A stretch of 64,000 nt of DNA from Doryteuthis pealeii. Taxonomy: Eukaryota > Mollusca > Cephalopoda > Myopsida > Loliginidae. The position numbers and the translations under genes were made by a program. Positions 19,644 to 30,494 of the stretch are shown here, one piece after another (the stretch's first letter is position 1; each line of letters begins with the position of its first letter). The DNA lies in contig CM042141.1 in NCBI GenBank assembly GCA_023376005.1, positions 97,076,827 through 97,140,826 on the forward strand. The letters run 5' to 3'. The notes below the pieces were generated by a model. It was not told where the DNA came from. It made no database searches and was given only the letters and a program-made list of their open reading frames with translations.

Positions 19644-20000
19644 ACCAAAAATCAGGGAATTAACCGAATTTAATGAAATTTTCAGTGTTGATATATTAAT
19701 GAATATAAGATATAATGCACCAGTTATTTTATTTAAAAACTTTTACATTTTTTCAGCTCAGTTAACTTTGAACCATGTATCTTTGAGAATCTGTGTTACG
19801 CCTCAAAGATATGTGGTTCAAATTAACTGACCTGAAAAAAATGTAAATTAAAAAAAACAAAAAAAAATGGTGCATTATAGCTTATATTCATTAATATATC
19901 AACACTGAAAATTTCATTAAATTTGGTTAATTCCCTGATTTTTTTAATTTTTTTTCTTTAAGTGGGATGACATACAATGGCAGAATTTAGGTTCGTTAAG
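19566..20000. mobile_element. Foldback/MITE with roughly 165-bp arms
   Basis: Outer arms CTAAATTCCACCATTGTATG (from 19576) and its complement ending at 19990; inner arms include CCATGTATCTTTGA against 'TCAAAGATATGTGG'. One arm carries a long A-run. No coding. Ends extend imperfectly to about 19566 and 20000. No certain target duplication. Confidence 0.7.
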
Positions 20001-20078
20001 TTCAATTTTATAGCATGTCAACCCTTAGGTTATTTTATACTGAAGACATTTGTCTAATTCATTCTTGACCTTCATGGG
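20000..20078 (-). repeat. Repeat D tail fragment
   Basis: 'TTTTATAGCATGTCAACCC', then 'GGTTATTTTATACTGAAGAC', ending at the SINE-B tail at 20078. Confidence 0.5.
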
Positions 20079-20690
20079 TAATTCATTCTCAACCTTCATG
20101 GGTTATTTAATGCCAAAGCCATCCTTAGAGAAAAACAGTAGTGGTACTATTTAACACAGTTGGGTGGATGAAGGAGTTTCTTTCCAAGTGTACTATTTCA
20201 CTGAATATTTGAGAGGAAGCTTGATAATTTGTATTATTTAGATTATTCGGACTATTGACCTCATCTTTGTTATCTGCACAACATTTCGGACGATGTGCCC
20301 TCCAGCCTTCTTCAGGTATTTCTCGTCAGACTCAGGAACTTTCTCTAACTTGGGAACCCCTACTCGAACTTGGGAACCTTCATGGAACTTCAAACCTAAC
20401 CCTTTATTTAATCCACAGGGGTAGACTGTTCTCATTCCATTAACCATGATTGGGTTCAAGTGTTAAACTGTGTTAATTATTCTATGCTTCTGTCGTACTT
20501 GACCAGGATTGAACCTGCAGCCTAGAGATAACCGTCACTTAGAACTGTATTAACTCAACGCCTATATCCACTATGTCATGTGTACAAGTGTATTCGTTCA
20601 AAAGTGAAAGTAATAATGTGACTGGAGCTCAAACTCGCTTACTACAATGTTGCAGTCCAGCAAATTATCCACTATACCACAGGGACCCCC
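20078..20690 (-). repeat. SINE-B split by SINE-E
   Basis: The tail part (20078-20192) and head part (20585-20690) are the two halves of one minus-strand SINE-B. The duplicated CAAGTGTA (20185-20192 and 20585-20592) flanks the inserted SINE-E and corresponds to the CAAGGGTA of intact SINE-B copies. Confidence 0.8.
20193..20584 (-). repeat. SINE-E, full length, with target duplication
   Basis: About 392 bp. Read on minus: head 'CACATGACATAGTGGATATA', B box 'GGCTGCAGGTTCAATCCTGG', body, then 'CCTGAAGAAGGCTGGAG', 'CCGAAATGTTGTGCAGATAA', and an end near TTATCAAGCTTCCTCTC. The duplication CAAGTGTA defines both ends. Reference copy for SINE-E. Confidence 0.85.
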
Positions 20691-20936
20691 CCCCTCCGCT
20701 ATCCTGTAGAAATTTCATATGCTGAATTTAAATTCACCATATGAAATTCATATACAAAACGTAAAGGTAGAGAAGTAGTAATATCTTAAGGTTCTTGAAA
20801 GTGTTGCATAAAGGACAGAACCTCTGACATTGTATAACTAGTGTTAGCTATATAAGTAGGTGTGGTATGAACTATCAATTCAGTTCTCTGAAAATAGTAA
20901 CAGTGTGGTAACCTGAGGTCTGGTGGGCTAGCTTTA

Positions 20937-21594
20937 TCTTATTATAATGGAGATTGTGTGTTTTTCTGTCTGTAACCGAAACTATATTCCTACTCAAGTC
21001 ACAATTCTTAGTTATTGACATCATATTCTCAATGATTTTATTTTTTATCTAAACCTCAATTATTAATAAAATTGTCTTACATTATTAATACTGATAACTA
21101 TGTCTACATACTGACAACATGCAATTATATTTATATATACAACAAAATAGCGGTTTACAATGTGAACGGGAAGGCTAATTTGCATATCAATATTAAAAAA
21201 TCGAATTTAATAAATATGTGCTTAGTATTATTGATTTATAACTGTTTGGTTTTATTTTAATGAATATAAGCAAAAATCTCTTCAATTTATCTTAAATGAA
21301 ATCCATTAACAAGATAAAATAACTGTCATTTTATTCTTTATTTCCTCTTATAACTAAATACTTAAATTAGAAAAAATAACAATGAAAGACGAGAGTGATG
21401 GAAGAGTAAGTTTCAGTTGTTCCATTTTTTATTATACTCCCTCTGTTTCAAATCTTTTATTATACCCCCCCCCCTCTGTTTCAAATCTTTTTATCTGCAT
21501 TCTTATTTAGTTTCATTAGCCTTTCTAATTTAATACAATATTTTATTACATTAAAATTTAATACTTGCACCCGGAGGGTGCATATATTTGCTAG
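20937..21594 (+). mobile_element. Non-autonomous Helitron, copy 2
   Basis: TCTTATTATAATGGAGATTG start after an A; end GCACCC-GGA-GGGTGC hairpin, then ATATATTTG and CTAG followed by T. It is 658 bp and clearly related to copy 1 along its whole length. The 62-codon frame inside it is not protein-like. Confidence 0.85.
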
Positions 21595-21749
21595 TAATAA
21601 ATAATGTAGTTACAAAAACATTAGATGCTATAATCGAATCTGTTCCAAAACTACATTATTTTATTGTGTGTCATGAAGAATTAAAGTCATTTGATATGTC
21701 TGTTCTATTATGTTCTATTATGTATAGAGAAAGAAACAAAAATTGAGGT

Positions 21750-22002
21750 GTTCATTGTGTAATGGTTATTGTTGTAGGAAATGGACTCTCTAATCAGAGT
21801 TTAAATCCTGGACAAGGATGTTTGCATTTCACATAGTGTTAATATCCTTGAGAAATGTATTCATCCAACTATTCTGTCTATGGGTAAGTAGTAGGTAACC
21901 AGTCTAGGAGAAAGAAAACTCTGGATTCACACTTGTTAAACTCTACTTAAGAAATTGACCTTTTGTCACATCCTACTCCTGTGGAGGTATTGGTAAATAA
22001 AT
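21750..22002 (+). repeat. SINE-C, near full length
   Basis: 'GTGTAATGGTTATTGTTG', 'GAGTTTAAATCCTGGACAAG', 'CTTGAGAAATGTATTCATCC', then the C/F tail 'GACCTTTTGTCACATCCTAC', then TCCTG, and 'GGTAAATAAATA'. Confidence 0.8.
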
Positions 22003-22653
22003 ATATATTATATATAATAAAAAGAAAAGTTTTTATATCAAAAAAAAAAAAAAAAATGGGGGGGGGTCTCCTCATCTACATAATAGGTAAGGTCAACGCA
22101 TAGGTAATACTGAATGAGTGACAGAGGAACACATGTTTGTACCAACATTTTCTTGCTTTTCTTTTCTCTTTCTGGGCAAAATTTAGTAAAGAAGCCACTC
22201 CATTTTTGTTTTATATATCATCATCATCATGACCATCTGATTATGTTGGGTATTTTTCTAATATTTTTCCTTAAACTGAAATCTTACTGTCAAAGCAGAT
22301 TTCAAAAACAAAATCTATTAACCAATTGAATTTATTGGCAAATAATATATTTTTGGAATAAATTATCTAATCAGATCAAAAACAACATAGAAAATGTTAA
22401 GATCATTTGGATGATTTCAGAAAGTATGGAAAGAAAAATTCAAAAGGGAATTTTTGGGAACAATTGGAAAAATCCTTTATCAAGATTTGATCTTTAGATA
22501 AATATCATATTAACAGTGAATATGTTGTGTGCAAAGATTCTTTTTTTTTTTCCTTTCTTTTTGATGTAAAAGGTTGAAAATACAATGAATACAGATGAAA
22601 CAAATAGGCCACCCCCACCCTGCACATTGTGTGATCATGAGATCAGGGGGGAG
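22003..22653. other. No recognisable feature
   Basis: AT-rich with A-, G- and T-runs (22040-22070, 22540-22560). Nothing is assigned. Confidence 0.4.
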
Positions 22654-23113
22654 TGTGACGGAGAACATGAGGTGAGTTGTGAACGTGAAGGCCTGCCGTA
22701 TTCTCGAAGGAAGCAGGCTAGGCTTTGCCTGGCATGTAGGACTGTAGAATCGAACCTGCGTCCTTCAGAATGCGAACAGCGACACATTGGCACTGAAGTA
22801 GAGATGCTACTGTGCCGTATGTAAGAGCCAGGTGCCTGGATGAAATCTGCAAGGATTCCGGCGGCCGGGATTGGCTCGAAAGTCTCGTGTGTGGGGTGCA
22901 GACACCCGGATGTTAAGGGGAAACTGTAGTATAAATAGAAGTGGGGTGACGGCAGGAAGAGAGTTGCGATTTTCAATTGCTAAAAACTTTTGACGATGAC
23001 ATTGTTGAGAAGGCATTTGACTTGCTTCTTTTTGCACACACTTCCCTCAACAAGGACCTTTTGAGTCGAATATTTATTTTCCCCCCTCTATTTTTTTTCC
23101 TTCTAGACTGTCA
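22654..23113 (+). mobile_element. LTR-like element copy 2
   Basis: TGTGACGGAGAACATGAGG start; TATA box TATAAATA 22930-22937; 'GTGGGGTGACGGCAGGA'; 'CAACAAGGACCTTTTGAGTC' near the end; CTCTATTTTTTTTCCTTCTA and a terminal CTGTCA. ATTAAAG follows. It matches copy 1 (2134) with small indels. Two GC-rich copies at unlinked sites indicate a repeated element. No internal retroelement genes are seen. Confidence 0.5.
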
Positions 23114-23250
23114 TTCCAATTAAAGATTGTATTCATTTTCCCAAATACATGAAACTTTATATTTATACATATATTAATACAGATAATATGGGAAATATAT
23201 CTATAAGTAAAGAGTGCTCAATATTGTGGATAGAGCATTTATATCTAATG

Positions 23251-23344
23251 TGGACATGGAGTTAATGGTGCTTGGTTACAAACTGGTTTGAATAATTGCA
23301 TAGGCGAGAAACTCTGTAACCAAGTGCCATTGACTCCATGTCCA
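23251..23344. repeat. Imperfect hairpin, 30-bp arms
   Basis: TGGACATGGAGTTAATGGTG, then CTTGGTTACA, faces its near-complement at 23315-23344 (about 3 mismatches, loop about 34 nt). Probably a small foldback element. Confidence 0.65.
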
Positions 23345-23443
23345 TACTACTCTAACTTAGATATTTATGTTTCATTGCAATGTCTTTTCAGATAAATGCC
23401 ACTCCTTCATTCATTGTCTATTCGTGGTCTTGTTGATGACTTT

Positions 23444-23626
23444 TCAGTCCTGCCAGCAACTTGCATATCTTTGGTACTCATGATGATCACTGTTGACTGA
23501 AATTACAGGCACGGTGTATGCATCACTGTGAACTCTCATGTGATGCCCGTGGCCACCAGCTGTTTGGTACACCCTAGTACAGCAGGAGCATGAAAAGTTT
23601 TCATGTTGGGAATCAGAGTGTGGCAT
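23444..23626 (-). pseudogene. C2H2 zinc-finger fragment, probably a LINE C-terminus
   Basis: The minus-strand frame has an exact C-x2-C-x12-H-x3-H finger in 'CSCCTRVYQTAGGHGHHMRV' followed by H. A terminal single finger of this kind (…QTAGGL..H..VH) is common at the end of invertebrate non-LTR ORF2 proteins. About 60 codons are open. Upstream LINE sequence is not visible. Confidence 0.5.
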
Positions 23627-23741
23627 GGGAGAGACTGATATTCATATTATATATAACATAAATGAAATAGCATTCAACACTGGCACCAATGTACTAAACA
23701 ATAACTAAGAGAAGATAGAAAAAAAAAAAAAAGGAGAGATG

Positions 23742-23820
23742 CCCAAGGAGGCATAACAAACAGATATTGAACAGGCTCATCATTGCTTAACTTTGGTGAT
23801 CTTCCAATAGTATTGAAAAA
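23742..23820 (-). repeat. SINE-G fragment (5S part)
   Basis: On minus: 'GATCACCAAAGTTAAGCAAT', then GATGAGCCTGTTCAATATCT. This is the 5S-like core without the tail. Confidence 0.65.
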
Positions 23821-23852
23821 AAGTTAAAAAATGTCTGATTGCAGACTGCTAT

Positions 23853-24095
23853 ACTCATCTTGGTTGCTATATTCACAATGTTTTGGCCACTTTACTCTTT
23901 GGCCTTCTTCAGGTGCCTTTTGTCATGCTCAGTAAACTTCCGTGAATTCAGAATTTAACCCTTTGTTTAAATCACAAGGAAACACTTTTCTCATTCCATG
24001 CTTTCAAGGATTGAACTCACAACCACCAAGTGATAGCTCTCTCGGCCATGTGTCCAACAGACTAAGACATCAAGTCAAATATAGCAGATTACCAC
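23853..24095 (-). repeat. SINE-E
   Basis: Tail 'CCTGAAGAAGGCCAAAGAG' and head B box 'GTTGTGAGTTCAATCCTTG' on minus. The 3' end is diverged and the body shortened. Confidence 0.65.
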
Positions 24096-24129
24096 TTGGG
24101 GGTTGCAGGATCAATCCCTGATTCGGGTT

Positions 24130-24290
24130 CCAATTGTTTTGTTTTATGGCATAGCAACTCTTTTCTGATCATTTAATGCCAAATCAAATCATTTTGAAAA
24201 ACAAAGGACTCGGGTTGCTTACACTACAGTACCTGCTGTTGCTTAAGTTGTCATCCAATTAGATATTGAACAGGCGGTGAAAAAGGCAAA
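24130..24290 (-). repeat. SINE-G
   Basis: The common tail comes first on plus (GTTTTATGGCATAGCAACTC, then 'CATTTAATGCCAAATC'). Then the 5S-like section follows on minus (TTCAATATCTAATTGGATGA, then 'CAACAGCAGGTACTGTAG'). Confidence 0.7.
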
Positions 24291-24384
24291 AAAGTGGCTG
24301 ATGCAAAATAGCTCCAAGGCATGGAAATGGAAAAAGAATAATGCATCCCTGTGATTCAAATAAAAGTTTAGCTATCTGAATTCC

Positions 24385-24450
24385 TGGGAACTTAACGAGT
24401 ACAACAAAAAGCACCTGAAGATGGCTGGAGAGTATAGCAGCCGAAAGATG
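24385..24450 (+). repeat. SINE-E tail fragment
   Basis: 'CACCTGAAGATGGCTGGAGA', then 'AGCAGCCGAAAGATGAG'. Confidence 0.5.
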
Positions 24451-24694
24451 AGCAGTCCACAATGAGTAGAGAATAATAACTACAATTCTCCATCCCAGAA
24501 ACACAGACAGAGATTCTCATTTTATTTTTGTGTTGTTGTTTTATTTTGACAAGCAGCAGACCAATGAGCACAATAGCGCAAGGAATATTTATGGTAAACA
24601 AAACCAATTGTATTATTCTAAATTTAGTAGCCATTCAAGAGTCACATTGAGAAAAGTATTTCAAAACCTATCTTTATAACCATTACTTCATGAA

Positions 24695-24800
24695 TGCTCT
24701 TAGCGTAATGGTTGTCATTATAGGAAATGGAATTGGCAGCCACTGTTCAAAGCCTGGATAAAGCTGTCTGCATTTCCCTTCTATTAATGCACTTTTCTTA

Positions 24801-24850
<50 letters not shown>
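24695..24850 (+). repeat. SINE-C head followed by (TA)n
   Basis: 'GCGTAATGGTTGTCATTATA', then CACTGTTCAAAGCCTGGATA, broken by a (TA)n tract from about 24805. Confidence 0.65.
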
Positions 24851-24853
<3 letters not shown>

Positions 24854-25019
24854 TCTAAACTCAACCGGTGTGAAAAAAAAAAAAAAAAAAAAACTCAGTT
24901 TGCAAATAAAAAAGAATTTACAAACTGATATCTGGGGAAAAAATTTTAAAAAAAGATAAGATCAACACACCCATACTTTCTGAAAATAATCATCAGTATC
25001 GCAATGTAGTGGCCAAGAT

Positions 25020-25192
25020 TCGGAGTGGCTTATTGCCAGTATCAGCCAGATAGTAAGGGAGTCTATCCCCTTTTTGCTAGTGCTAGACCAGAAAGATTAT
25101 TCTTGCTGAAGTGGTGTGCCACACCTACCGTCAGCTCCCCACTTTACCGCACAGATCAGTTTACCCAATCTGTGCTATTCATACGCTTAAAA
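25020..25192 (-). repeat. SINE-A body
   Basis: 'GGAGTGGCTTATTGCCAG', 'GTCTATCCCCTTTTTGCTAG', 'CTTTACCGCACAGATCAG'. The head is missing. Confidence 0.7.
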
Positions 25193-25462
25193 AGAAGAAA
25201 GCCAATAGGCTGAAATAAATACATATTTGAAAAATTCAGGGTTTTCATTGATTTACTTATATTCTACTCTAAATATGTGAATATCTACACACATATAACT
25301 TATAGCTATTGTTGGACAAATTGAAGGTAATGTCAAGGAAATTCACTATTTTGAGATTCGAAACTATCTCTATTTTAAAACCAAGGAATTTAAAGGTTCA
25401 TTTAAACTCCTGTTACATCAGTGTACATTCCGATAATCCCAAATCCATCATCAAACATATAT

Positions 25463-25464
<2 letters not shown>
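25193..25464. other. No recognisable feature
   Basis: AT-rich, leading into (TA)n at 25465-25528. Confidence 0.4.
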
Positions 25465-25507
<43 letters not shown>

Positions 25508-25599
25508 ATATATATATATATATATAACTTTATGTGCTTTTGGGTTCTGTATTTTGGTTGAATTCTATCATGGAAATATTTGATATTATTCACACATAC

Positions 25600-25765
25600 A
25601 CAAATATTTGTCATCCACAGACACTGTGTTTTGATGAATCACGTCTCCTTAAGTGGCTAGACTTAACAGGCTACCTCCTGCCAGGATATAAACGCAACCG
25701 ATTTTCCATCAGTCAGGGTTCTTAACCACTGAGCCATCAGCTACCTGCAGACAACTAGTACAATT
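25600..25765 (-). repeat. SINE-H relic
   Basis: Read on minus: tRNA-like head 'GATGGCTCAGTGGTTAAGAA'. The B-box area follows, then 'AGTCTAGCCACTTAAGGAGA' and 'CACAGTGTCTGTGGATGAC'. The hammerhead-like core is degenerate (no CTGATGA). The stem III hairpin ACAC-A-GTGT and the GTC site are still visible. Confidence 0.5.
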
Positions 25766-25787
25766 TAACGGATTATATATATATATA

Positions 25788-25819
<32 letters not shown>

Positions 25820-25822
25820 ATA

Positions 25823-26894
25823 ACCTTAGCTCAGCAAAAACATCACATAATGAGAATTTTTATTAGAGTAATACACTTAAAATGCTTTCAAAGAATAAAG
25901 CCATCTCTAGACCAATTTGCAACTGAATAATTTTTTGGTGTGGGGGGCATCATAGAATATCTTCAACTCATCTAAATTCTCAATATAACAAAACTATAAA
26001 ATCATTCACTAGAGTAGAAGAATCAATATTACTGCTGTAACAATAGGAGACTAACTGTTAATATTTAAAATCCGACAGTGTTAGGTTCCAAAGTTGAACA
26101 TTAGAACTGCAGTTATTTGGATATTCACAAATTTTTGTGTTTCGTCAGATCAAAAGAAATTTTAAATTATACCATGAGGCTCTCTTGCATCTTTTCACAA
26201 ATGCTACAAAGACCTTGAGGGGATTAAAAAAAAAAGAAGACCTTTTATTTATTGGAAGGTAATAAATAAATAAATAAATAAATATACACACACACACATC
26301 CCCATACACACACCCACACACATTGTATATATTATATATTATTATAAGCACAATCCTGAAAATTAAGACATCTTGCCTCGTATCTTCCCACCCTCCTCTT
26401 CCCCGTTCCCCATTATTACTCGGGGTAAATCTGCACATGCCAAGACTTAAAATCATTTCTTTTTCTTTCTCTTATAATTTTTATCTGTAATAAATATCTA
26501 TGCACATGAAAATACAGATAGTGTCTTATCTAGTAATAAGGTTAGCTTTTCAATTTACATTGCTAACAGAATTCTGCCCAAGTGGCAGACACAGAGACAC
26601 CCACTGCATTTAGTTGCCACATGTATTACGTACGGCACAGAAAGTTTCAACTTTATGCACAAAGAAATATGAATATCAATTCTCTATTGCATAATAAATA
26701 AAGAGAAAGAACACCTCAGATTATTTCTATCTGGAGTTGATCATTTCCTTCTGAGTAAAGGTTAAACAATTTTAGCCGCAGAACTATCAAGGGTAACATA
26801 TATACAGGCCGGTCCAAAAGTCTTTGTCACCCCCTACATATTGATTTAACTTTCACTATTCTTTTTTTTAATTTTACCTTTGAATATAGATATA
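25823..26894. other. AT-rich DNA; one possible mariner-type end
   Basis: (CA)n and (AATA)n at 26262-26322. 'ACAGGCCGGTCCAAAAGTCT' at about 26805-26825 resembles a mariner terminal repeat, but no partner was found. No gene. Confidence 0.35.
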
Positions 26895-27175
26895 CAGTGA
26901 TGATGATAGCTTTTTGATTTAGTGCATCCTGGGATGCACATATTTGCTTTGAATGAGTCCCTGAGAAAATTTATGGTTCCCAACTAAAGCCAACTAACTC
27001 CTACCTTGTAACCTACCCTGTGTAATTCATTTCTAAGAAACTATTGAAATGTATTTATAGTTAGCTTGAAATGGTGAGGGAAGAAAAAAAGAAAAACACT
27101 GGGATGCATGGATACAATTTTACTGCGTCCTTTTAGATTTTTGTGCATCAGAGACGTAGGACACATACCTATCAG
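26895..27175 (-). mobile_element. MITE-like family, copy 1
   Basis: The same roughly 300-bp element as 41005-41329 and 45044-45362, in opposite orientation. Shared marks are 'AGCTTTTTGATTTAGTGCAT', 'GGGATGCA', AATGAGTCCCTGAGAAAATT, 'TACCTTGTA', 'TTGAAATGTATTTATAGTTA' and 'CTGCGTCCTTTTAGATTTTT'. Weak terminal inverted repeats (CAGTGATG.TGATAG). No coding. Confidence 0.65.
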
Positions 27176-27244
27176 TATATATATATATATATATATATTG
27201 GGTTTAGAATATACTGACAGTATCCCCCATAGAGGATACAAACC

Positions 27245-27482
27245 TCCCCCCCCTTAAAAAGGGGTGTGTCCTGGATATGATACTAAATTGCATTAGATAG
27301 TGAGGCTCCAGTTCTGAAAATCTGGGGAGTGTAGAGTACCACCACTCCAGGTCAGGGTAGACTTGAGAGTATGTATTTACCAACCCTCTGTACAAGCAGG
27401 ATGTGACACAAGGTCAGTTTTAAAGTGGAGTTTAGCAGGTTTGAATTCTAGACTGGTTGCAATACCAAGGTTAAAGTCTGTA
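27245..27482. repeat. Repeat D fragment (+) and SINE-C tail (-)
   Basis: 27245-27360 is D in the opposite orientation to most copies (GTGTCCTGGATATGATACTA, 'GGAGTGTAGAGTACCACCAC', 'GGTCAGGGTAGACTTGAG'). 27362-27482 is the 3' half of SINE-C on minus (ACCAACCCTCTGTACAAG, 'CAGGATGTGACACAAGGTCA'). Confidence 0.55.
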
Positions 27483-28183
27483 TTTTTATATGTACGTATT
27501 TGTTGGAAATTGTTGTGTATATTCACCTGCATTCTGGGTGCTTTTCTGAGGCCTCCTAACGAATTATAAGTAGTGGTTTAGGAACAGAAGTTAAAACTAA
27601 ACTTTAATTCTTATAAGCAAAAACTGATGATATTTAATGTGTATATATTTTACTCTGTTGTTAATGGTTTTATTTTCTTGGTTTTATTTTCGTAGTTTCA
27701 TACATCCATACACACCAACTGCCCTTTATATATGTATAGATTTGTCCGTTTGTAAAACAAGATGCCCATTACTTTCAAGTTTGGAAATAAACCTCTGTTT
27801 AAATGCTTTGAAAGTTAATCGACATGTCGTGATAACTTTAAAAGAAAGAGATTAGAGCACTGAGGCTAATTTCAATTGGAATGATTTAAATAACAAAGAT
27901 AATGTCTAAATCCACATTCATTTGGGAACTTTTTATTGATCTTTTGTCTCTAACAATAATCCGATAATAACTCGTAATGTTAAGTCGTTATCCTCTTTAT
28001 CCGAAAAATAAAAGATTTCCATTTAAATTATGTTAAGAAACGTTTTTAACAACTTTTAATGATTTATTTTCCTTTCTCTCTCACTTTTTCTTTTCCTCCA
28101 TTTTTAGTTCCTCTTTTAGCTTTCATTACTCAACTGTTCTTTCTCTTTCTTATTGTTCATTCCACCACCACCACCATTCTCTC
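27483..28183. other. No gene; short repeat shared with 33597
   Basis: About 27625-27745 resembles 33597-33715 ('GTGTATATATTTTA', TTTCGTAGTTTCATACATCC, 'CTTTATATATGTATAGAT'). It may be a retroposon 3' end. The rest is unassigned, with C/T-rich DNA from 28070. Confidence 0.35.
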
Positions 28184-28380
28184 TATTCATAATGTTTCCT
28201 CACTTTCCATTTCTCCTCTCCTCCCCTCTCACTATTCCTAATGTTTCCTTACGCTCCATGTTTCCTCCTCCCCCTCTCTCTATTCCTATGTTTCCTTACT
28301 CTCCATATTTCCTCCTCCCCCTCTCTCTATTCCTAATTTTTCCTTACTATACCTTACTCTATTCATAATGTTTTTTTTCC
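28184..28380 (+). repeat. Minisatellite, 47-49 bp units
   Basis: Units starting TATTC.TAATGTTTCCT at about 28184, 28233, 28281, 28328 (short) and 28360, each with a CCTCCTCCCCCTCTCTC-like end. Pyrimidine-rich on the plus strand. Confidence 0.75.
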
Positions 28381-28944
28381 TATATCCCCTTCTCTTTTTT
28401 CCTACTATACATTTTCCCTTCATGTAATCTATATTACTCTTTTTCAAAAGAATTCCTTCCCTTCTATTTTTTCAACATTTTCTCTTTTTAGACTTCATTA
28501 TTTGTCAAGAGAATTTCGTTTCTCAAAAACATGACAGTTCATACCTTCAGTGTATTCAATAGTCATGCCATTTCAATCAAGCAATGAGACACATATATAT
28601 ATATATATATTTCCCTTTACAAAATCAATTTTTTTCTATACTGTCTATTCTGTCAAATTTGCCCGTTTATGAAAGTCTACAAAAACAGTTTTTCAAATTT
28701 TATCTTGAAGCAAAACTTGCCTCATATTTTTTGCCTTTTTAATAAGTTCTTACACCCTCACCGCCACCATTCCCTGTGGTCTGCAAATGTTTTATTTCTA
28801 TTTTGTTAACTTCAACTGAAAAACTTACCAGTATCATCTTTAGACAGCAGATTCATAACAACTACAGAATATTTTAATAATAACTAAGTAGCTTATCTTG
28901 TCACAATACTGTACACTCAAAATTGAATTAAAGTTTATATAAAT
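28381..28944. other. No recognisable feature
   Basis: Pyrimidine-rich, then AT-rich DNA with a short (TA)n at 28592-28611. Confidence 0.4.
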
Positions 28945-29560
28945 TTGGTTGGTTGAATTTTATGGCATGTCAACCAATGGGTTATTTTATGCCGAAGACA
29001 TTTTTGTATTATTCATTATTGTTGGGTATTTAATTTTTCTCTTAAAAAAAAAAACAACAAAATTTTAAGTCAACACATTTCTTTAAACTCATTTTTTAAA
29101 TTTAACCGATAGATGGGACCATAACTCCGGGTCAGAGTAGACCTGGGAGCAATGGTGATGAAGGGGTACTCCACACTCCCAGAGATGCAAAATTGGAACT
29201 TCGCCATTAGATGCAGTTTAACATCATACTCAGGACACTAAGATCTTCAGCCAACGTCTTCTACACATATGATAAAAAGGGTTGCCATCTGGGGAATAGG
29301 GTCAGACTATCATAGAGGTGCTAGAGCTTAACATGACCAGCTGACTGATTGGTGGGGGCCTCTCTGACTGCCCGTTTAGCCCAAGTAAGGGCCAAAGTAG
29401 TGTTACATGTCATGAACTGCTCAACCACCCGGATTCTCTCCTTAAGTATTACGGCTTTCCACCCACGGTCAACAGATGAAACCCATTGGTGGTGGGTTGG
29501 GTGTTATCCCTCTGTAGAGGTGCAGTCAGCATATTCTACAGCCTTGACCGACAGAATTGT
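28945..29560 (-). repeat. Repeat D, full length
   Basis: Reference copy, about 615 bp. On plus it reads tail 'GGTTGGTTGAATTTTATGGC', 'GGTTATTTTATGCCGAAG', T-rich segment, 'ATAGATGGGACCATAACTCC', 'GAGTAGACCTGGGAGCAATG', 'AGATGCAGTTTAACATCATA', 'GGTGCTAGAGCTTAACATGA', 'CCCGTTTAGCCCAAGTAAGG', 'CCACCCACGGTCAACAG', then 'CAGCATATTCTACAGCC' and 'ACCGACAGAATTG'. The true 5' head (high coordinate, minus) matches neither tRNA nor 5S. Confidence 0.75.
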
Positions 29561-29656
29561 CAAAATTTGGATATATTCCATTATCAAAATGATAATAAAC
29601 GATTGCTTGAAAAAAATCATGAACATTGACTACTGCAGTTTGTCATTCTAGTAAAA

Positions 29657-29822
29657 AAGTAAAGTTGTCAGAGTGGCCTATTGTCAGCACAAGCCTGACT
29701 GTGAGGGGGTCCATCCCATTTTTCACTAGTGCTAGACCAGGGAGATTGGTTTTGCATCCAATATGAAGTGTCACACCTACCATCAACTCCCTACTTTACC
29801 ATACAGACCTAAGCTGTGCTCC
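29657..29822 (-). repeat. SINE-A body
   Basis: 'GTAAAGTTGTCAGAGTGGCC', 'TTTTTCACTAGTGCTAGACC', 'CTTTACCATACAGACC'. No head. Confidence 0.7.
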
Positions 29823-30494
29823 TAAAAAAAATCCTACATACAAGTCAATATAATTCCTGGAATAGAGATCTAAGATTTTATTTAATTTTTTTTCTTCTTT
29901 TTTTTAAAACCTCAGTACTTTCAAATACAAAGGGTTAATAAAAATAAAAAATAATCTTTAAATCTAAAATTTTAATCCTTAAACCAAAAGAGAAAACATT
30001 CTAATTATTCAGATCTGCGGTATTAAGAGTCGAGACTATGAATGGAAATTAATTATACACTTGACTACCATCAAAGAAATGGAAGCTATTATTAGCGTTG
30101 TCACAGTTAATATGCCATCAAAAAGAAAGAAAAGAAAAAGAAAAAAAAAAATGGGCAAGATCTAATATCAGAGAACTAAATATAATTTCAGACAGAAAGA
30201 AAATCAAAATAATAGAAAAATTTTATCTAAAAATAAATTCTATTTCTACTATTTTATCAGAAGAGTCCATGACAAAAAGATGCATAAGTTTCCTATTATA
30301 TATATATATATTGAAAATTGTGTTCCTCTGTTATTTCTATATTTAGATCAGCTGAATATTCTATGACATAGTAGTATGTTAAACAGCAAGGAAATAATCT
30401 GATCAAAGTTCAGGTATTGTGCATTTGACAATTTACTAAAAATAGGATTGTGTAGCAATCGTGTCTTATAGATGGTGTCAGACTAAGCTCACAA
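29823..30494. other. No recognisable feature
   Basis: AT-rich. The 82-codon Lys-rich frame at 30098 is a translation of A-rich DNA. Confidence 0.4.

Noticed and set aside
26805..26830. Mariner terminal repeat (CAGGCCGGTCCAAAAGTC)
   Set aside because: No matching opposite end nearby.
28059..28368. Pro/Ser/Phe-rich frames in C/T-rich DNA
   Set aside because: They follow a 47-49-bp minisatellite. Composition alone explains them.
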